NCBI GenBank assembly: GCA_030247915.1
Contig: JAPDRQ010000124.1
Span: 1 to 64,000, forward strand
Origin: Neophaeococcomyces mojaviensis
Taxonomy: Eukaryota > Ascomycota > Eurotiomycetes > Chaetothyriales
Length of the DNA: 64,000 bases
Direction of reading: 5' to 3'
In this document: piece after piece, positions 34,866-45,602 of the stretch
How the letters are laid out: each line of letters opens with the position of its first letter
Position numbering within the stretch: position 1 is the first letter of the stretch
The notes under the pieces: model-generated
What the model was told of the DNA's origin: nothing
Database searches by the model: none
The model's input: only the letters and a program-made list of their open reading frames with translations
Translations under genes and position numbers: made by a program

Positions 34866-36926
34866 TTACTGACTATGACCCGCAAACACCCACTTGCCAG
34901 CTATTTGACCATCGGCAGTGATTTTCAGGTCCTTTTTCAACTCCTCAACCTCTCCCAAGATTATCTCACAGTCCTTCCATATTCTCTCCCTGTTCCTTAA
35001 CCCTTTCAGCTGACCCTTCTTGAGCCTCTTCTCTAACCCAATGGCCAACATTGCATAATCCACATCATCTTCATTCAGTATGATCGCAATCTTCTCCTTA
35101 AAATCAGCTGCATTAAAAGCGGCTCTTCTCTCGTCATGATTGCCGATCCAGTACTGTTCATAAATGTCCCGCTCGTCAGTCCATCCATCTTCTGCCAATG
35201 CTCTCAAAACGATCCCTATCTCGCGGTTCTGTGCCTCAAACTGTTCGTTGGCGGCCTTCAGAGCAGAGGCTGTAGTTGCCGTCCAGCGGGAGTATGGTCT
35301 TTGACACCAAAGCTCCCAGAGGTAGGGCCGTTCCTCTTGAAGGCGCTGACGGATGTAGGATTGTGGTAGAGTGTGGAATGTCCGGTTCGCTTGTCGGAGG
35401 TAAGCGACTTCTGCTGTTGACAGGTAGGTGAAAACTTGGAACCAGAGCTCTATGGGCAAGGTGTTGAAGATGTCCGAACTCACATCCATTTCTTGGGGCT
35501 GTGGGGATCGATCCTGGTGGCTCTTGTCCGACTGGACAGTATTGGCTCTCTCTGTTGTGAGCTTCCTTCGTGATCGGTTACCAGCCAAACCATGGTTGAA
35601 AGAGCTCACATTCTCCAGCATCTTTTCATACTCCGGTATGAAACACGGATTCGCAGCTAGAAACTCATCTCCGATATTATGCTGCCACCACTGCTCCTCT
35701 CCCCGCTTCACAGCCGCATCCCTAGGAAAGCTGTGAAATTTCTCGTAGCTTGCGTTTAAGGTCCACCAACTCGCCAACATTGCGATATCAACCCTTTCAA
35801 TCCTCCTCAAACAAGCTCTTTTCCACACTTCCAGACACGTAGGATGAAAAGGCATAGCATACTTTCCCCGCTTATCAGTATCCCATATACAATTCTCAGC
35901 CCACGGTCTGTTCTCACCATGTCGTACTGGATAGCAGTACGGCGAATCTGTATCCCGGCTCGGCATATAATCGCTGATCCCAGTGAGAAACCAACCTGAA
36001 GCCTGCTCCCAATCTTCATCCTGATCATCGAATTCGGAATGCTGCTGCTCATGCTTTCGAAAGAGACACTGCAGTGTACCACAACCATGCATTTCCTCAA
36101 CGCTGATACTGTGCCCACTGTAGCCTCTCACGACGGCACATCCTGGTCCTGCAACGTGTTCCCATAAGTAGTCAGGGGACAGCCGTCCGGGCTGTCTCAA
36201 GTCATCATTGCGTGGATGCTTCCAGAACGACAGCTTTCCATGCAACCGATGGTCGTGTTTCGCATTACTGTACATGTGCGAATCCTTCTCTATGTCATAT
36301 TTGAAGCTGGCCTCACTCCCAAGCTCATCATCTTTTTGCTTGCGGCTGTTGTCAAGCGGTGGGAACAAAGGCAGGACAACCTCCTGACCGGCGTCTGGTG
36401 GCGAAGCTTTATCGATCTTCTTCAACCCCTCAATAAACTCACGATACCTCACATCAGACGGAGCATCTGACGCCTCATCCTCACCACTGCCATCATCAAA
36501 CATCTCAAAATCGCCATTCTCATCACCACTGCAACTCTCGGGCGGCGTCTTGAACTCATACTCCTCATCGCCCACCTCCTCATCAGGAGGCACATAGTCC
36601 GCATCCTCGCCGTCCTCGCCATCTTCGCTCATCTCAACCACATCCTCCACCCAAAACTGCGTACCGTTTCCATCATTCTGACGGTCTAGGTTCCAAACCC
36701 GACTATCCTCCCTAGGCACAATCATACACCCCGCATCACGTTTACACCCATCAGTCCAGTCTTCCTCGACAAACGTGCTACCGAGGGATTTGGTGGTCTC
36801 CTGCCATGCGCTGCTTCGAGGTTCAAGTGTGGTTTGGTTGGTGGCTGCATCAGTGTGAGCGGCACGAAGCCGCGACACGTTGAAGGATACGCCACAGATG
36901 TGGCAGTAGATTTCTGAGTAGCCCAT
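34866..36926 (-). CDS. F-box protein with an N-terminal C-x2-C motif
   Basis: A single exon of 686 aa starting MGYSEIYCHICGVSF. The CHICG near the start resembles half of a zinc finger and is shared by a group of fungal F-box proteins. Residues ~90-160 are very acidic. The middle contains conserved aromatic blocks (for example CAVVRGYSGHSISVEEMHGC and AMPFHPTCLEVWKRA). The F-box starts at about residue 485 (LPIELWFQVFTYLSTAEVAY) and is followed by a helical C-terminus. F-box proteins bind Skp1 and present substrates to SCF ubiquitin ligase; the substrate is unknown here. Confidence 0.82.
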   Translation of the reverse strand: MGYSEIYCHICGVSFNVSRLRAAHTDAATNQTTLEPRSSAWQETTKSLGSTFVEEDWTDGCKRDAGCMIVPREDSRVWNLDRQNDGNGTQFWVEDVVEMSEDGEDGEDADYVPPDEEVGDEEYEFKTPPESCSGDENGDFEMFDDGSGEDEASDAPSDVRYREFIEGLKKIDKASPPDAGQEVVLPLFPPLDNSRKQKDDELGSEASFKYDIEKDSHMYSNAKHDHRLHGKLSFWKHPRNDDLRQPGRLSPDYLWEHVAGPGCAVVRGYSGHSISVEEMHGCGTLQCLFRKHEQQHSEFDDQDEDWEQASGWFLTGISDYMPSRDTDSPYCYPVRHGENRPWAENCIWDTDKRGKYAMPFHPTCLEVWKRACLRRIERVDIAMLASWWTLNASYEKFHSFPRDAAVKRGEEQWWQHNIGDEFLAANPCFIPEYEKMLENVSSFNHGLAGNRSRRKLTTERANTVQSDKSHQDRSPQPQEMDVSSDIFNTLPIELWFQVFTYLSTAEVAYLRQANRTFHTLPQSYIRQRLQEERPYLWELWCQRPYSRWTATTASALKAANEQFEAQNREIGIVLRALAEDGWTDERDIYEQYWIGNHDERRAAFNAADFKEKIAIILNEDDVDYAMLAIGLEKRLKKGQLKGLRNRERIWKDCEIILGEVEELKKDLKITADGQIAGKWVFAGHSQ

Positions 36927-38002
36927 GACGAGGGAAGCTCCTCTGCTGAGGGCGTGAGAGTGCTAACAATGGTTCTGAAGTCAATAGAAAAGAAAAACGG
37001 CAACAGGTTTATGAAGACGGGAACTTATGCCATTGTGAGCTTTGCATCCAGGGGGTTGATCGCTGGTCAGTATAGTGCCTAAATTCGGTTAGCTTAAGGC
37101 AGATACTCACTAGCGCAGGCACCTGGACATCACCGCCTGGCTCGGTGTCCGTGAGCAACGTTGCCACCCAGTTATTGCACGCTTGCCAAGACCACCACAT
37201 TTTGACCATCAACCTTCAGTCCACTATTACTCTACAACCACGCATTATATTAAGATTTAAATTACTTTCAATCAATACTAAGATCTAGAACTATCGAATA
37301 GTATTAGTTAATTATATATAATAGACTATTTAGCTACAGTAGCGAATGTAATACCTGTACCTTCCGAATCGGGCGATCCTGCGATATCGAACCTCTTCTT
37401 TTTATTAAACCTCACTCGATCATATTACAATCCTTAGATATTCTACCTGCTTGATATAAAGCTGCTAGTTATAGTACGTACCTTAGCTAAGTTACTGCCC
37501 GTAGAATGGTGGTTTATCTATACCTAGTTGACCTTCTTACCTTGTATCTCTCGAAGTATTATTTAGCGACCCTACATTGATAAACACTATATATAGGGTA
37601 CTTCTTATTCAGTAGTTAATGTATCCTCTTGCGTATTCCTTCTAGGCACTTTAGTAGGAAAAAAATGCGTGTTAAGTGCTCAGTTCATGCTTCAAACCTA
37701 ACCACACTATCTATAATAGGAATAGTACTGGCAACGTTGCTTACGGACACCGAACCTGGCGCTGGGGGTACGCCAGCAAACAGTTGGTAGCCATCTCTAT
37801 GCCCACCTTGGAGAAAGTGAGCATGGCACAAATCGGATGTGCTGGGATGTGGAGACGATAGAGTACTTATGACCAAGTACGACAAGGTGTACGAAGTCAA
37901 ACTCAGTGAAGAGGTACATAGTCGTTGCAACTGACTTCTGAAATACCTCCAGTTATGTATCTTTGGCCTGCTGAAGTTCTGAACAAGTGAAGAATGCCGA
38001 CA
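36927..38002. other. Intergenic interval with a TA-rich repeat relic
   Basis: No intact gene. It contains a pair of inverted repeats (37134-37166 and 37729-37761) enclosing a TA-dinucleotide-rich core, listed separately. Confidence 0.6.
37134..37761. repeat. Inverted-repeat pair enclosing a TA-rich, RIP-like core
   Basis: The 33 bases at 37134-37166, read on the minus strand, match 37729-37761 on the plus strand at 30 of 33 positions. Two of the three differences are C/T and G/A, the direction expected from repeat-induced point mutation. Both copies can be read in the same frame as ATLLTDTEPG, so they may come from the ends of a coding repeat in opposite orientation. The core at about 37240-37680 is markedly A/T-rich with many TA dinucleotides, unlike flanking genes. 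I infer a decayed transposon or nested repeat; no transposase or reverse transcriptase remains visible. Confidence 0.55.
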
Positions 38003-40119
38003 TCACATCAAGTCACCTTCGCTTGCATTGCCTGCATCGAAGTCGAACAATGGTATGCCGAAACTGCTCGCAGAGGACCTTGCACTGCCAGAATGTTCTT
38101 GACGGCTCGACTCCGTCATACTTGTCATGCTTAGGCCCAGTCTTCTCTTCCTCTTTGGCCCCTTCGAATTCTCCTCTCTATCGGCCTCACCTTTTAATTC
38201 ATCCTTCTTGTTCCTTGCAGCTTGTTGATTCACAGCATTCGAGTACCTCAACCAGAGAACGTCTAGGAAGTGTTCGTGTCTAATGCCAGGGGGTTTCGCT
38301 TTTTTGAATTCATCTATCGCCTCCTGCACGCCAAACCCCTTCTTTGATATCAAGTATGAGCAGATGAAGAAGCCTGTGCGATTGTAGCCGTAATGGCAGT
38401 GTACCGCTATCGCTCGTTTTCCAGAGCTCTTCGGGTCACCTATACCGCCATTGCTGTCGTCGCCTCCTTCGGCTGTCTTAGCATCTCGTTCGGCAACCAG
38501 CTTGTCGACTAGACTGCAGAAATCTTGCACTTCGACGGGTGTTGGTGGTATTTTGCTGACGGTCGGAAACTTGTGATACTCTACGCCGCCCTTCTCGAGC
38601 GACTTTGCGTCGTACACCGGTGCATCGTGACTGATGTCGATGACGGCGTAGATCTTGTCCGCCCATTTTTCGAGGAATACAGTTGGGTTATGTTCATCGT
38701 CCTGCTCTCGCATTGTCTTCAGAGCTCTAAACAAACCATTTGGACCTGTTGAAGAATCAACCGCGATTGGTTCCGAAACTGGCAGTACTGCTTTCCATTT
38801 CTCAATATTCTTCACGTCCCATTTGCCGGATGTAGTGAGCACGCGAAGTTGATAGCTGAAGTCGAGATGCGCAGAGACGTGCATGGCAAGGAAATTTTCG
38901 ATAAGGGCTGAGACAAGTCGGTAGGTCGAGTGGGCGTAGAGAAGGGCGTGAGCGGCCGGAGAAGGCAACGTAATGACCTGGATAACTCGCTGCGGTTCAC
39001 AGAGTTTCAATGTTACTGGCTGAAGCCCGTTAGTTAATTGTTGAGCTTTTTCATCGACTGGCTGTGTGTCCTCAACGTCCTTTATGGTACGGCCGGTAAT
39101 GTATCGGAATATGTCGCCAATCCCAGCAGCTGGCGTGATTTTATCCGACTCGCCTGCAATAAGGAAGATCGAAGTCTTGATGCCTTTCCATACCGCTTCG
39201 CCAGGCAAGCCACCTGTCAAAGCACCATCTGGCCCCCTACGGGAAAGAAATCCCACGACAGTGCGCTTCCATACAGGCGTGCGGAATTGTCGGTTCCATC
39301 CATACTGCATTCGCTTTAAGTCTAACTCATTTGTGTCGCCAACCATACGCCTGACACTCGCACTATTCTCTCCGCCCCGGCGGTCAAGCCATCTGAGTAT
39401 CTCAATGACAAAGTCGGGCAGAGACATGAACCTCTTGTAAGTCTTGATCTCTGCGGGTGTGATAGCGTTTGCTCTCGGGCAAATGGCTACAATGCCAGCA
39501 ATTGGAACGGCCACAGTGGGTGTGAATGATGAAGTCGATGCTAGCAGAGCCGCTATGGAACAACCCATGCTGTGCCCTAATAGGAGTCAGTGTAAGAGAT
39601 GCCACATCGCTACTTGTTGCGGTTTAGGCTTCGCTTACCGATCAGAACAACTTGGTTGTGGCCATGTTTGGAGCAGATGTCTTCGATAGCGGTCTTCCAC
39701 AGCGCGACAAATGCATCAAAGGTGTATGCTTCATACTTCTTCGGCTCGAAAGAGGACCTTCCGTAACCGGGCAGCTCCAGTCCGAAACAAGGTGCAACAT
39801 TAGTCAAACTGCCGAGGATAGAAGCAAACTGTGGAAGAACACCTCCGAGTCCATGAATCACGACAAGTAGTGGAAGGACGGATATGTCTGCATGCTTGTC
39901 CTTGTGCGAATGAGGGCGATAGAAGGCTCGGATATTGGGATATGTGGCATACTTGGTTGTGTATGATCGGAAGAAGGTATGGTCCTTGAGAAACGGGTGA
40001 AGCTCATCTTCCGCTCGTTGGAGGAGCCGTGTGCGTTGCGCCCTCCTTTGCTGACGAATAGTGTAGATAGCACCGGCCCCAAGGAAGATGGTAGTCACTC
40101 CTGCTACAAACCACAGCAT
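38003..40119 (-). CDS. Alpha/beta-hydrolase fused to a dual-specificity phosphatase
   Basis: Exons 40119-39639 and 39576-38003 are joined over a 62-bp intron, giving 684 aa. The first ATG is at 40119; the frame is open further upstream but offers only GTG. An N-terminal hydrophobic segment (MLWFVAGVTTIFLGAGAIYT) is a membrane anchor or signal-anchor. The alpha/beta-hydrolase domain has oxyanion-loop VIHGLGG, nucleophile elbow GHSMG (Ser163, formed across the intron), a late FLIAGESDKITP with the likely acid, and PAAHALLY with the likely His. A phosphatase domain follows with H553-C554-HYGYN-R560-TG, the HCx5R signature. The NRTG form resembles RNA 5'-phosphatase/capping-enzyme-like members of the class. 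The C-terminus is basic and Ser-rich (GPKRKRRLGLS). Both active sites look complete. Substrates are unknown. Confidence 0.9.
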
Positions 40120-40557
40120 TCTGAATCCTAGCAATAAGGCCTGGGACAGAGCTTCCACAAAATTCTGGATTGAGAAGTGCTTGCAAGGCCAGTTTTTATT
40201 GGTCCATCATGCTTCCCAACATTTGCCTTGCCTGATTTCTGACCTCACCTTGACTGGAAAGGCATCTCAAGCGGAAGCATGGTTTTTCTCGACACGTGTC
40301 TCCAAATGTACACTTTTCCGCAATCTTGCATCGAGGTGCAGTAATGAACGACGAAAAGTTTAAGACAATCATAAGGTGTTTAAGGGTATCTACCGGATCA
40401 ATGATACTCCGTAGCTATTGATTTGGGGTACATAACATCTACTACTGCTTGCAAGAATGCTGAAATACATACTCAATAAGGAATTGAGCAAATTCTAACA
40501 TGTAACTTGATATCTGACTTGTGCCGAGTAAGGGCTACCTGGTGCCTGGATGCTGAC
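40120..40557. promoter_or_regulatory. Spacer between the P450 and the hydrolase-phosphatase gene
   Basis: Promoter of the fusion gene and 3' flank of the P450; both genes are on the minus strand. No element is recognised. Confidence 0.4.
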
Positions 40558-42312
40558 CTAATTCCTCCTCTTGAAAATCAAGTTCAACCCCTCCAAGCCC
40601 ATGGTAAAGTGGTCAGTACTCTTCATCAATAGTTTTTTGCCATCCTCGCCGGGAGCCAGTGACACGTCAAATTGGTCCACAAGCTGCGCTGTAATAGTTC
40701 TTACCTCCATGTAAGCCAGATTTTTGCCGATGCAGCCGAATGGCCCTGTGGAGAATGGTGCAAAGGCGTCCTTGTGCTTGATCATACCTGACCCCTCACG
40801 CCATCGTTCTGGTATGAATTCGTTGGGCTTAGCGTAGTTGTCCTCAGCTGGAATGTGTTAGCAAAACGTACCCGAGTCGCGGAAGACAGTGGTAGGCTTA
40901 CATCTGCTCATGACATATTGTGGCATCTGAATCACTGTGTGTCCTGGAACGAAGGTCTCACCAATCCTCACACCCTCAGTTGGCGTCTTTCTGAAGACGC
41001 CAGAAGGCACAGGTGGGTTGAGTCGAAGTGCCTCATTGATCATGCCGTTGAGTATTGGTGCCTCATCCTCATCCTTCAACCATTGATCTGGAATGGCTGT
41101 GCCTCTGTTTTCATTTATGTGCTTCTCCTTAATGCTTTGGATTTCTTCCCGAAGCTTCTTCTGCCACTCTGGTTTGCTTGCGATGTGGTAGAAGAGATGT
41201 GTCAAGGTAGCCGCAGTAGTATCACTTCCAGCCACGATGATTAAGCGCGAATCACCGCACATCATAGGCCAGAGCTCTTTCTTGTTGTCAGACTTGTTGT
41301 AATGGTCAATCAATGTCTGAGTGATATCGGGCTTGTCTGGGTCGGTCTTGCCGTGTACGGCTATGCGGTCCTCAAGCTGTTTGGTGCAGAAATTGACGAA
41401 TTGCCAATAGCCCTTTGCCGCACCGGGAATAGAGGCGACAAGCCTGAAAAACCAGCCCGGGAACGAGAAACCTAGAGGGTCCATACCTTCGTTGAGAAGT
41501 TTGATAGCCCAATGAACTTCTCCTGACTCGAGCATGTTGAAAGATCTGCCGAATGCCAGGTCGCCCATTATGTCGAATGAATACAAATTCAGTAAGGTTG
41601 TGGCATTGACAGGTTTTCCTGGAAGAGTGTGAGCATACAATCGCAGATTTCAGACAGTAATATTACCTTTGGCCTCATCCAGCTTTGATATTAACATATC
41701 ATTGATCACTTGGACACGATTTTCATATCCTCTCAACGCCTTGTCACTGAAGGCTGGGGCCCAGATGCGGCGTCGACGGTCGTGCGCCGCACGGTCTCTT
41801 GTTGTATGCAGAGAGATAAGTGGTGTGTCATTACCGTACCACGGCGCCTTGTAACATTTCGAATTTGGGGCAGAGACGACCTGTGTCCCATCCGCGTCAA
41901 TAACGGACAGGTCGTTGGGACCAATGCGGACAAATTTTCCATACTTCTCATGGAGATTGAGAAGTACATGATGTCCGTCGAATTTGGCGTTGCGGAAAAC
42001 GTGGTCGAACTTTGAGAGCCTGGCCCAATACGGCCCAGGAAACTTGTTGAGCGGGTTGAGAAAGAGTCGGTAGAATATGCAGCTCGAGTACACTCCAACA
42101 AGGTAGACCGCACCTAGTCTGACTACATAGGAGAGGGCTTGTAAAAAGGTAACGCCAGTATACTGCGATTGAAAGACAGCAGCTGCTATGATAGTCGAGC
42201 CAAAAATCTGCAAGTATCGAGTTGCATAGAGATAGTGTTCGCCTTGATGAAAGATGGTCCAGTAAGACACTGCACCGGCGACAGTAGCGCCCAGTGCCCC
42301 GATTGATGCCAT
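40558..42312 (-). CDS. Cytochrome P450 monooxygenase
   Basis: Exons 42312-41667, 41618-40902 and 40847-40558 with introns of 48 and 54 bp; the product is 550 aa. The N-terminus has more than one hydrophobic stretch before the Pro-rich hinge LNPLNKFPGPYW, so it is an ER-membrane enzyme. The oxygen-binding I-helix is AGSDTTAATL. The K-helix ExxR is in NEALRLNPP. The PERW motif follows FIPERWREG, and the heme loop is FSTGPFGCIGKN with Cys493 as thiolate ligand. All family motifs are present. The extended hydrophobic N-terminus resembles fungal P450s of the tryprostatin-B 6-hydroxylase type. No backbone synthase or tailoring genes lie nearby, so this is not an obvious biosynthetic cluster and the substrate is unknown. 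Confidence 0.95.
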
Positions 42313-43090
42313 GGTAACGGAAGGGGATCTGAAAGAAGTTGGGATCCAGTAAAAGAAACTGGATACGAATTACAGGGAAAGCGTGGGCAGATTATAGATA
42401 TCCTCAAATATCCACACACGAGTCGAGGCTACCTACCTCGAAATAATTGTCGAATCTACCTACCAGTAACTCTATGCTCTGGAACTGATGGAAGCGAGAT
42501 AGACGCTAGACCCACACCTAATGGTGCATGACCTTTGCTACTCAATGATAAGTCCTATTGGACAGTCGAGTATCAAACTAGACTCAGCGGTTATGGGAAT
42601 AATAGGAACCATGCCATTGGAAGCTTTGGAGCACACGGCGTTTGCCAGAAAGGCAGCTAGAACGAATCAGTGGACAAGGTTTGCGGAGAGATGGTACTGA
42701 AAGGCGGGGTTTGCAGAGTTGTTCCTCGAACTCTATGGAGAGAAACCGTGCGCTGTTGCGGAAACACCACGTTACAGCAGGGATCGTTAAAGTCGACGTC
42801 GATTCATGTACACCGACGTCGTTTGCTACTTCGATGTGGTGACTGAATCGAATCAATCGAATCGTCGGTTGTGCGCGTCTGAAATCGCCAAGAGGCTTAG
42901 CGCAACAACAAACTCAACCTGTATGTTCCGATGTCGAGATCGAAGAGATTCGAGTTGGTACTCAACCAGCTTGTGAAGTCCCGAAAATGGTCGAGGCTGG
43001 ATGCTGTCCATACCATCTTTCTCCTCGTCATGGAGCCGTTGTATATGTGTGGACCTTGTGTTAATTCTTGCAAGGCGCATGTCAATCTTA
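42313..43090. promoter_or_regulatory. Spacer between GatB and the P450
   Basis: P450 promoter and GatB 3' flank. Short frames have no recognisable content. Confidence 0.4.
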
Positions 43091-44909
43091 TCATACATCA
43101 TTGGGCTTCAGCTTGCTCTGTAACACTTCTTCGGCCTTTTGAGCCTGCACTCGATTTCTGCCACCATGGCGCATCATTTGGCCAAGCAAGAATTTAAGCT
43201 TCCCTGAGGAGCGTTTCCCGCCTTGGCGCACGGCGTCAGCTTCAGCCTGATGTTCGCCAATGACTCTTGCTGCAAGCTCATCATATTCTTCGTTTGTCAT
43301 GGATATGAACAAGAGGTCCTCTCGTCGCACGATTTCCGCTACTGATGACTTGTCACCATCGAACAAGATACGTAAGAGCCGTTTAGCCGAGGGACCTGTT
43401 ATTTTGTTCTCCCTTTGCAGTACAATAAGGTCGGCCATTTGTTGTGCATCAACCAAATCTGGAGACCAAACCGTACTTGCGGTGGTTAGTAATGCACCGA
43501 GCTCGTGCAAAACCCAGTTGGCCGCTTGGACGCTTGGTCGAGGCTGAGCGGTATCCGTGTAGAGACGCGAAACAACGTCTTGATAATAAAGCAGCCTTGT
43601 ACCGTCATCAAGTGAGAGCAGAGCTCGGGAATCGTCAATAGTAAGTCCATATGTCGTGCAGAGCATGTCAAGCAGCTGTTCTGGTACAGGTGGCAACGTT
43701 CGTTGGAAGTGTGTGACCAGGCTCTCATCGATGTAGAGGGGCGAGATATCAGGATCAGGCATGTAGCGATAGTCGACCTCGCCCTCTTTTCCACGCAAGC
43801 GTCGGGTAATACCAGGACTTGATAGCGACCACCCACGTGTTTCCCCTTCGACCACGCCGCCAGCCTCTAGCACGCTGATTTGTCTGTCTCTTTCAGCTCT
43901 AACAGCATCTTCCACGGCTTTGAACGAACTCAAGTTCTTGATCTCCGTCCTTTGACCGAGACCAGTCACGCCACTATATGAATGCCGAGCCGAGCGGTCA
44001 TCAGTTCTTCGAACGGACACATTGACATCGGCACGCAAGCCTCCAAGTTCCATGCCTGTTGTGGTTGCATCGACGGCATGTAGAATTGACTGCACTTTCC
44101 GAACATATGCGGCCGCAGCCTCGGGTGAATGCAAATGTGGCAGCGAAATGATCTCAATCAAGGCATGACCGGATCTGTTGAAGTCGATGAGGCTGGTATG
44201 TTCATCCTGCTCTTGTGTCCTTGCCGTATCTTGTTCAAGCTGAATCTGCTTGATTCCGACTTCAATGGTATCGTCATCCTTGTGGCCCAGTCCATCTTGG
44301 GGAGTCAAAACGAGACGACCGTCCTTGGCAAATGGCTCGTAGAATTGAGTGATCTGATATCCGGCTGGTTGATCGTGATAGAAATAGTGCTTGCGGTCAA
44401 ACTTGCTTCGAGATTGGATCTGGCATTTCAGGGCCAGTGCAGCACGGAGTGCAGGCACCAGAACAGCTGGTTGGAATAAAGGTTGACTGCCAGGTACGGC
44501 AAGATCAAATGGCCATGAGGAGGCATTCGGATGTTCATTGTATTCTGCGCTAGCGTCTTCCATATGTCAGCCCCGATTGTTCTATCATCAAGTTCAACGC
44601 ACATGAGAAAAGCTTTACGCTCGTGTTCAGTTGAGCATGAATCTCAATGCCAACCGTCAACTCCCACTGAGAGAGAGTCTCAGCTTTTGAGGTACATGTT
44701 GCTTTTACGCCGGCGTGGCGTGCTGTGCGGTCTGCACGAGCAGCGTCTTTAAGCTGTTTTCTCAGAGGTGCCAATTCCGCATTAGGAGACTTGGTCGTAC
44801 TGAGAAGTCGTCTCTGCGGGATGCGTTTGTTGAGGGCCTCAGGAGTCAGGTCGAAGCGTGCGAAGCGTGGCAACCTCAAAAAGCGACCGGCAGTCCATCT
44901 TTGAAGCAT
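43091..44909 (-). CDS. PET112: Mitochondrial glutamyl-tRNA(Gln) amidotransferase subunit B
   Basis: Exons 44909-44603 and 44556-43091 are joined over a 46-bp intron (GTGCGT donor, GGAAG acceptor), giving 590 aa. The start is the ATG at 44909 (MLQRWTAGRF). Residues 1-40 are an Arg-rich presequence ending near RRLLSTTKS. GatB landmarks are VGIEIHAQLNTSVKLFS (its end joined across the intron to ASAEYNEHP), FDLAVPGSQP, KCQIQSRSKFDRKHYFYHDQPAGYQIT (a kinase-like ATP/tRNA site), LIEIISLPHLHSPEAAAAYV, GLRADVNVSVR and YRYMPDPDISPL. The C-terminus is the YqeY-like helical domain that contacts tRNA. With GatA and GatF/C it converts Glu-tRNA(Gln) to Gln-tRNA(Gln) in mitochondria. The catalytic frame is intact. 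Confidence 0.96.
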
Positions 44910-45602
44910 CAGCCGCAATGTCGTGGAAAAGGTCAGCTACCATGCGCAAGAAGTCCAATAATGGTATCAAAACGCAACAGCATACAGCATCAGTAAGCAT
45001 GCCAATCAGAAAGAGAAAGTTGACCGACATACGCCTTAGGGTGAGCGCCAAAATTCCGTGGAGTTAGTCATTTGGTGACAACCGGCAATCTTGATCGCCG
45101 GCTATCATGTATTACTTACCAGTATAATCGACACTCAAGATGGCCCTGACTATTTGTATGACTAACTCCACGGAATTTTGGCGCTCACCTTGAGCCCCAC
45201 CCAACGCTAACCATATTTAGTGTAAATAATTACCATGTAGAAATCTGGCTATGACGTACAGCATCAGCAAAACAGAATTTGGGTCCTGTTTTCAACTTGT
45301 CGTCATTTCCTCATCCTATTTCGCTCGGTATCTGAGCAACGCCAGCCAGCATGTGCACCATGTGGAGCTTGTGCCTGCATGAATCAAGGCACATGCGTAG
45401 CTCAAGCTTGACAAGCTTTGATGCTGTGCCTGGATATCGAAGCTTGAGGACTCTTGTTCCTGGCTTTGGTGATTGCGCTAGCTTGTTCCATCTTTTGTGT
45501 TAAATATCGCTGTTGCATATTACAGGTAGGTTGTCGCAGATTGAGAGTTGTTTTCTTATCGTCTGTGAGGTTTGCCTACTATCGTCGAGATTCTTCATTA
45601 AA
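44910..45602. promoter_or_regulatory. Divergent promoter region carrying a MITE-like element
   Basis: Separates GatB (minus) and the phosphatase (plus). The element at 45040-45189 lies about 130 bp upstream of the GatB start codon and about 410 bp upstream of the phosphatase start. Confidence 0.5.
45040..45189. mobile_element. 150-bp MITE-like element with perfect 32-bp terminal inverted repeats
   Basis: The 32 bases at 45040-45071 (starting GGTGAGCGCCAAAATTCC) are an exact reverse complement of 45158-45189. Weaker pairing continues a few bases outward (CTTAG against CTCAA). The 86-bp centre has no coding content but includes a small CCGGC/GCCGG hairpin. The size, perfect ends and lack of genes fit a non-autonomous DNA transposon; I see no clean target-site duplication. 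As RNA it would form a long hairpin. Confidence 0.75.

Noticed and set aside
40558..44909. Possible secondary-metabolite cluster around the P450
   Set aside because: Neighbours are GatB and a hydrolase-phosphatase fusion; no backbone synthase, transporter or pathway regulator is adjacent.
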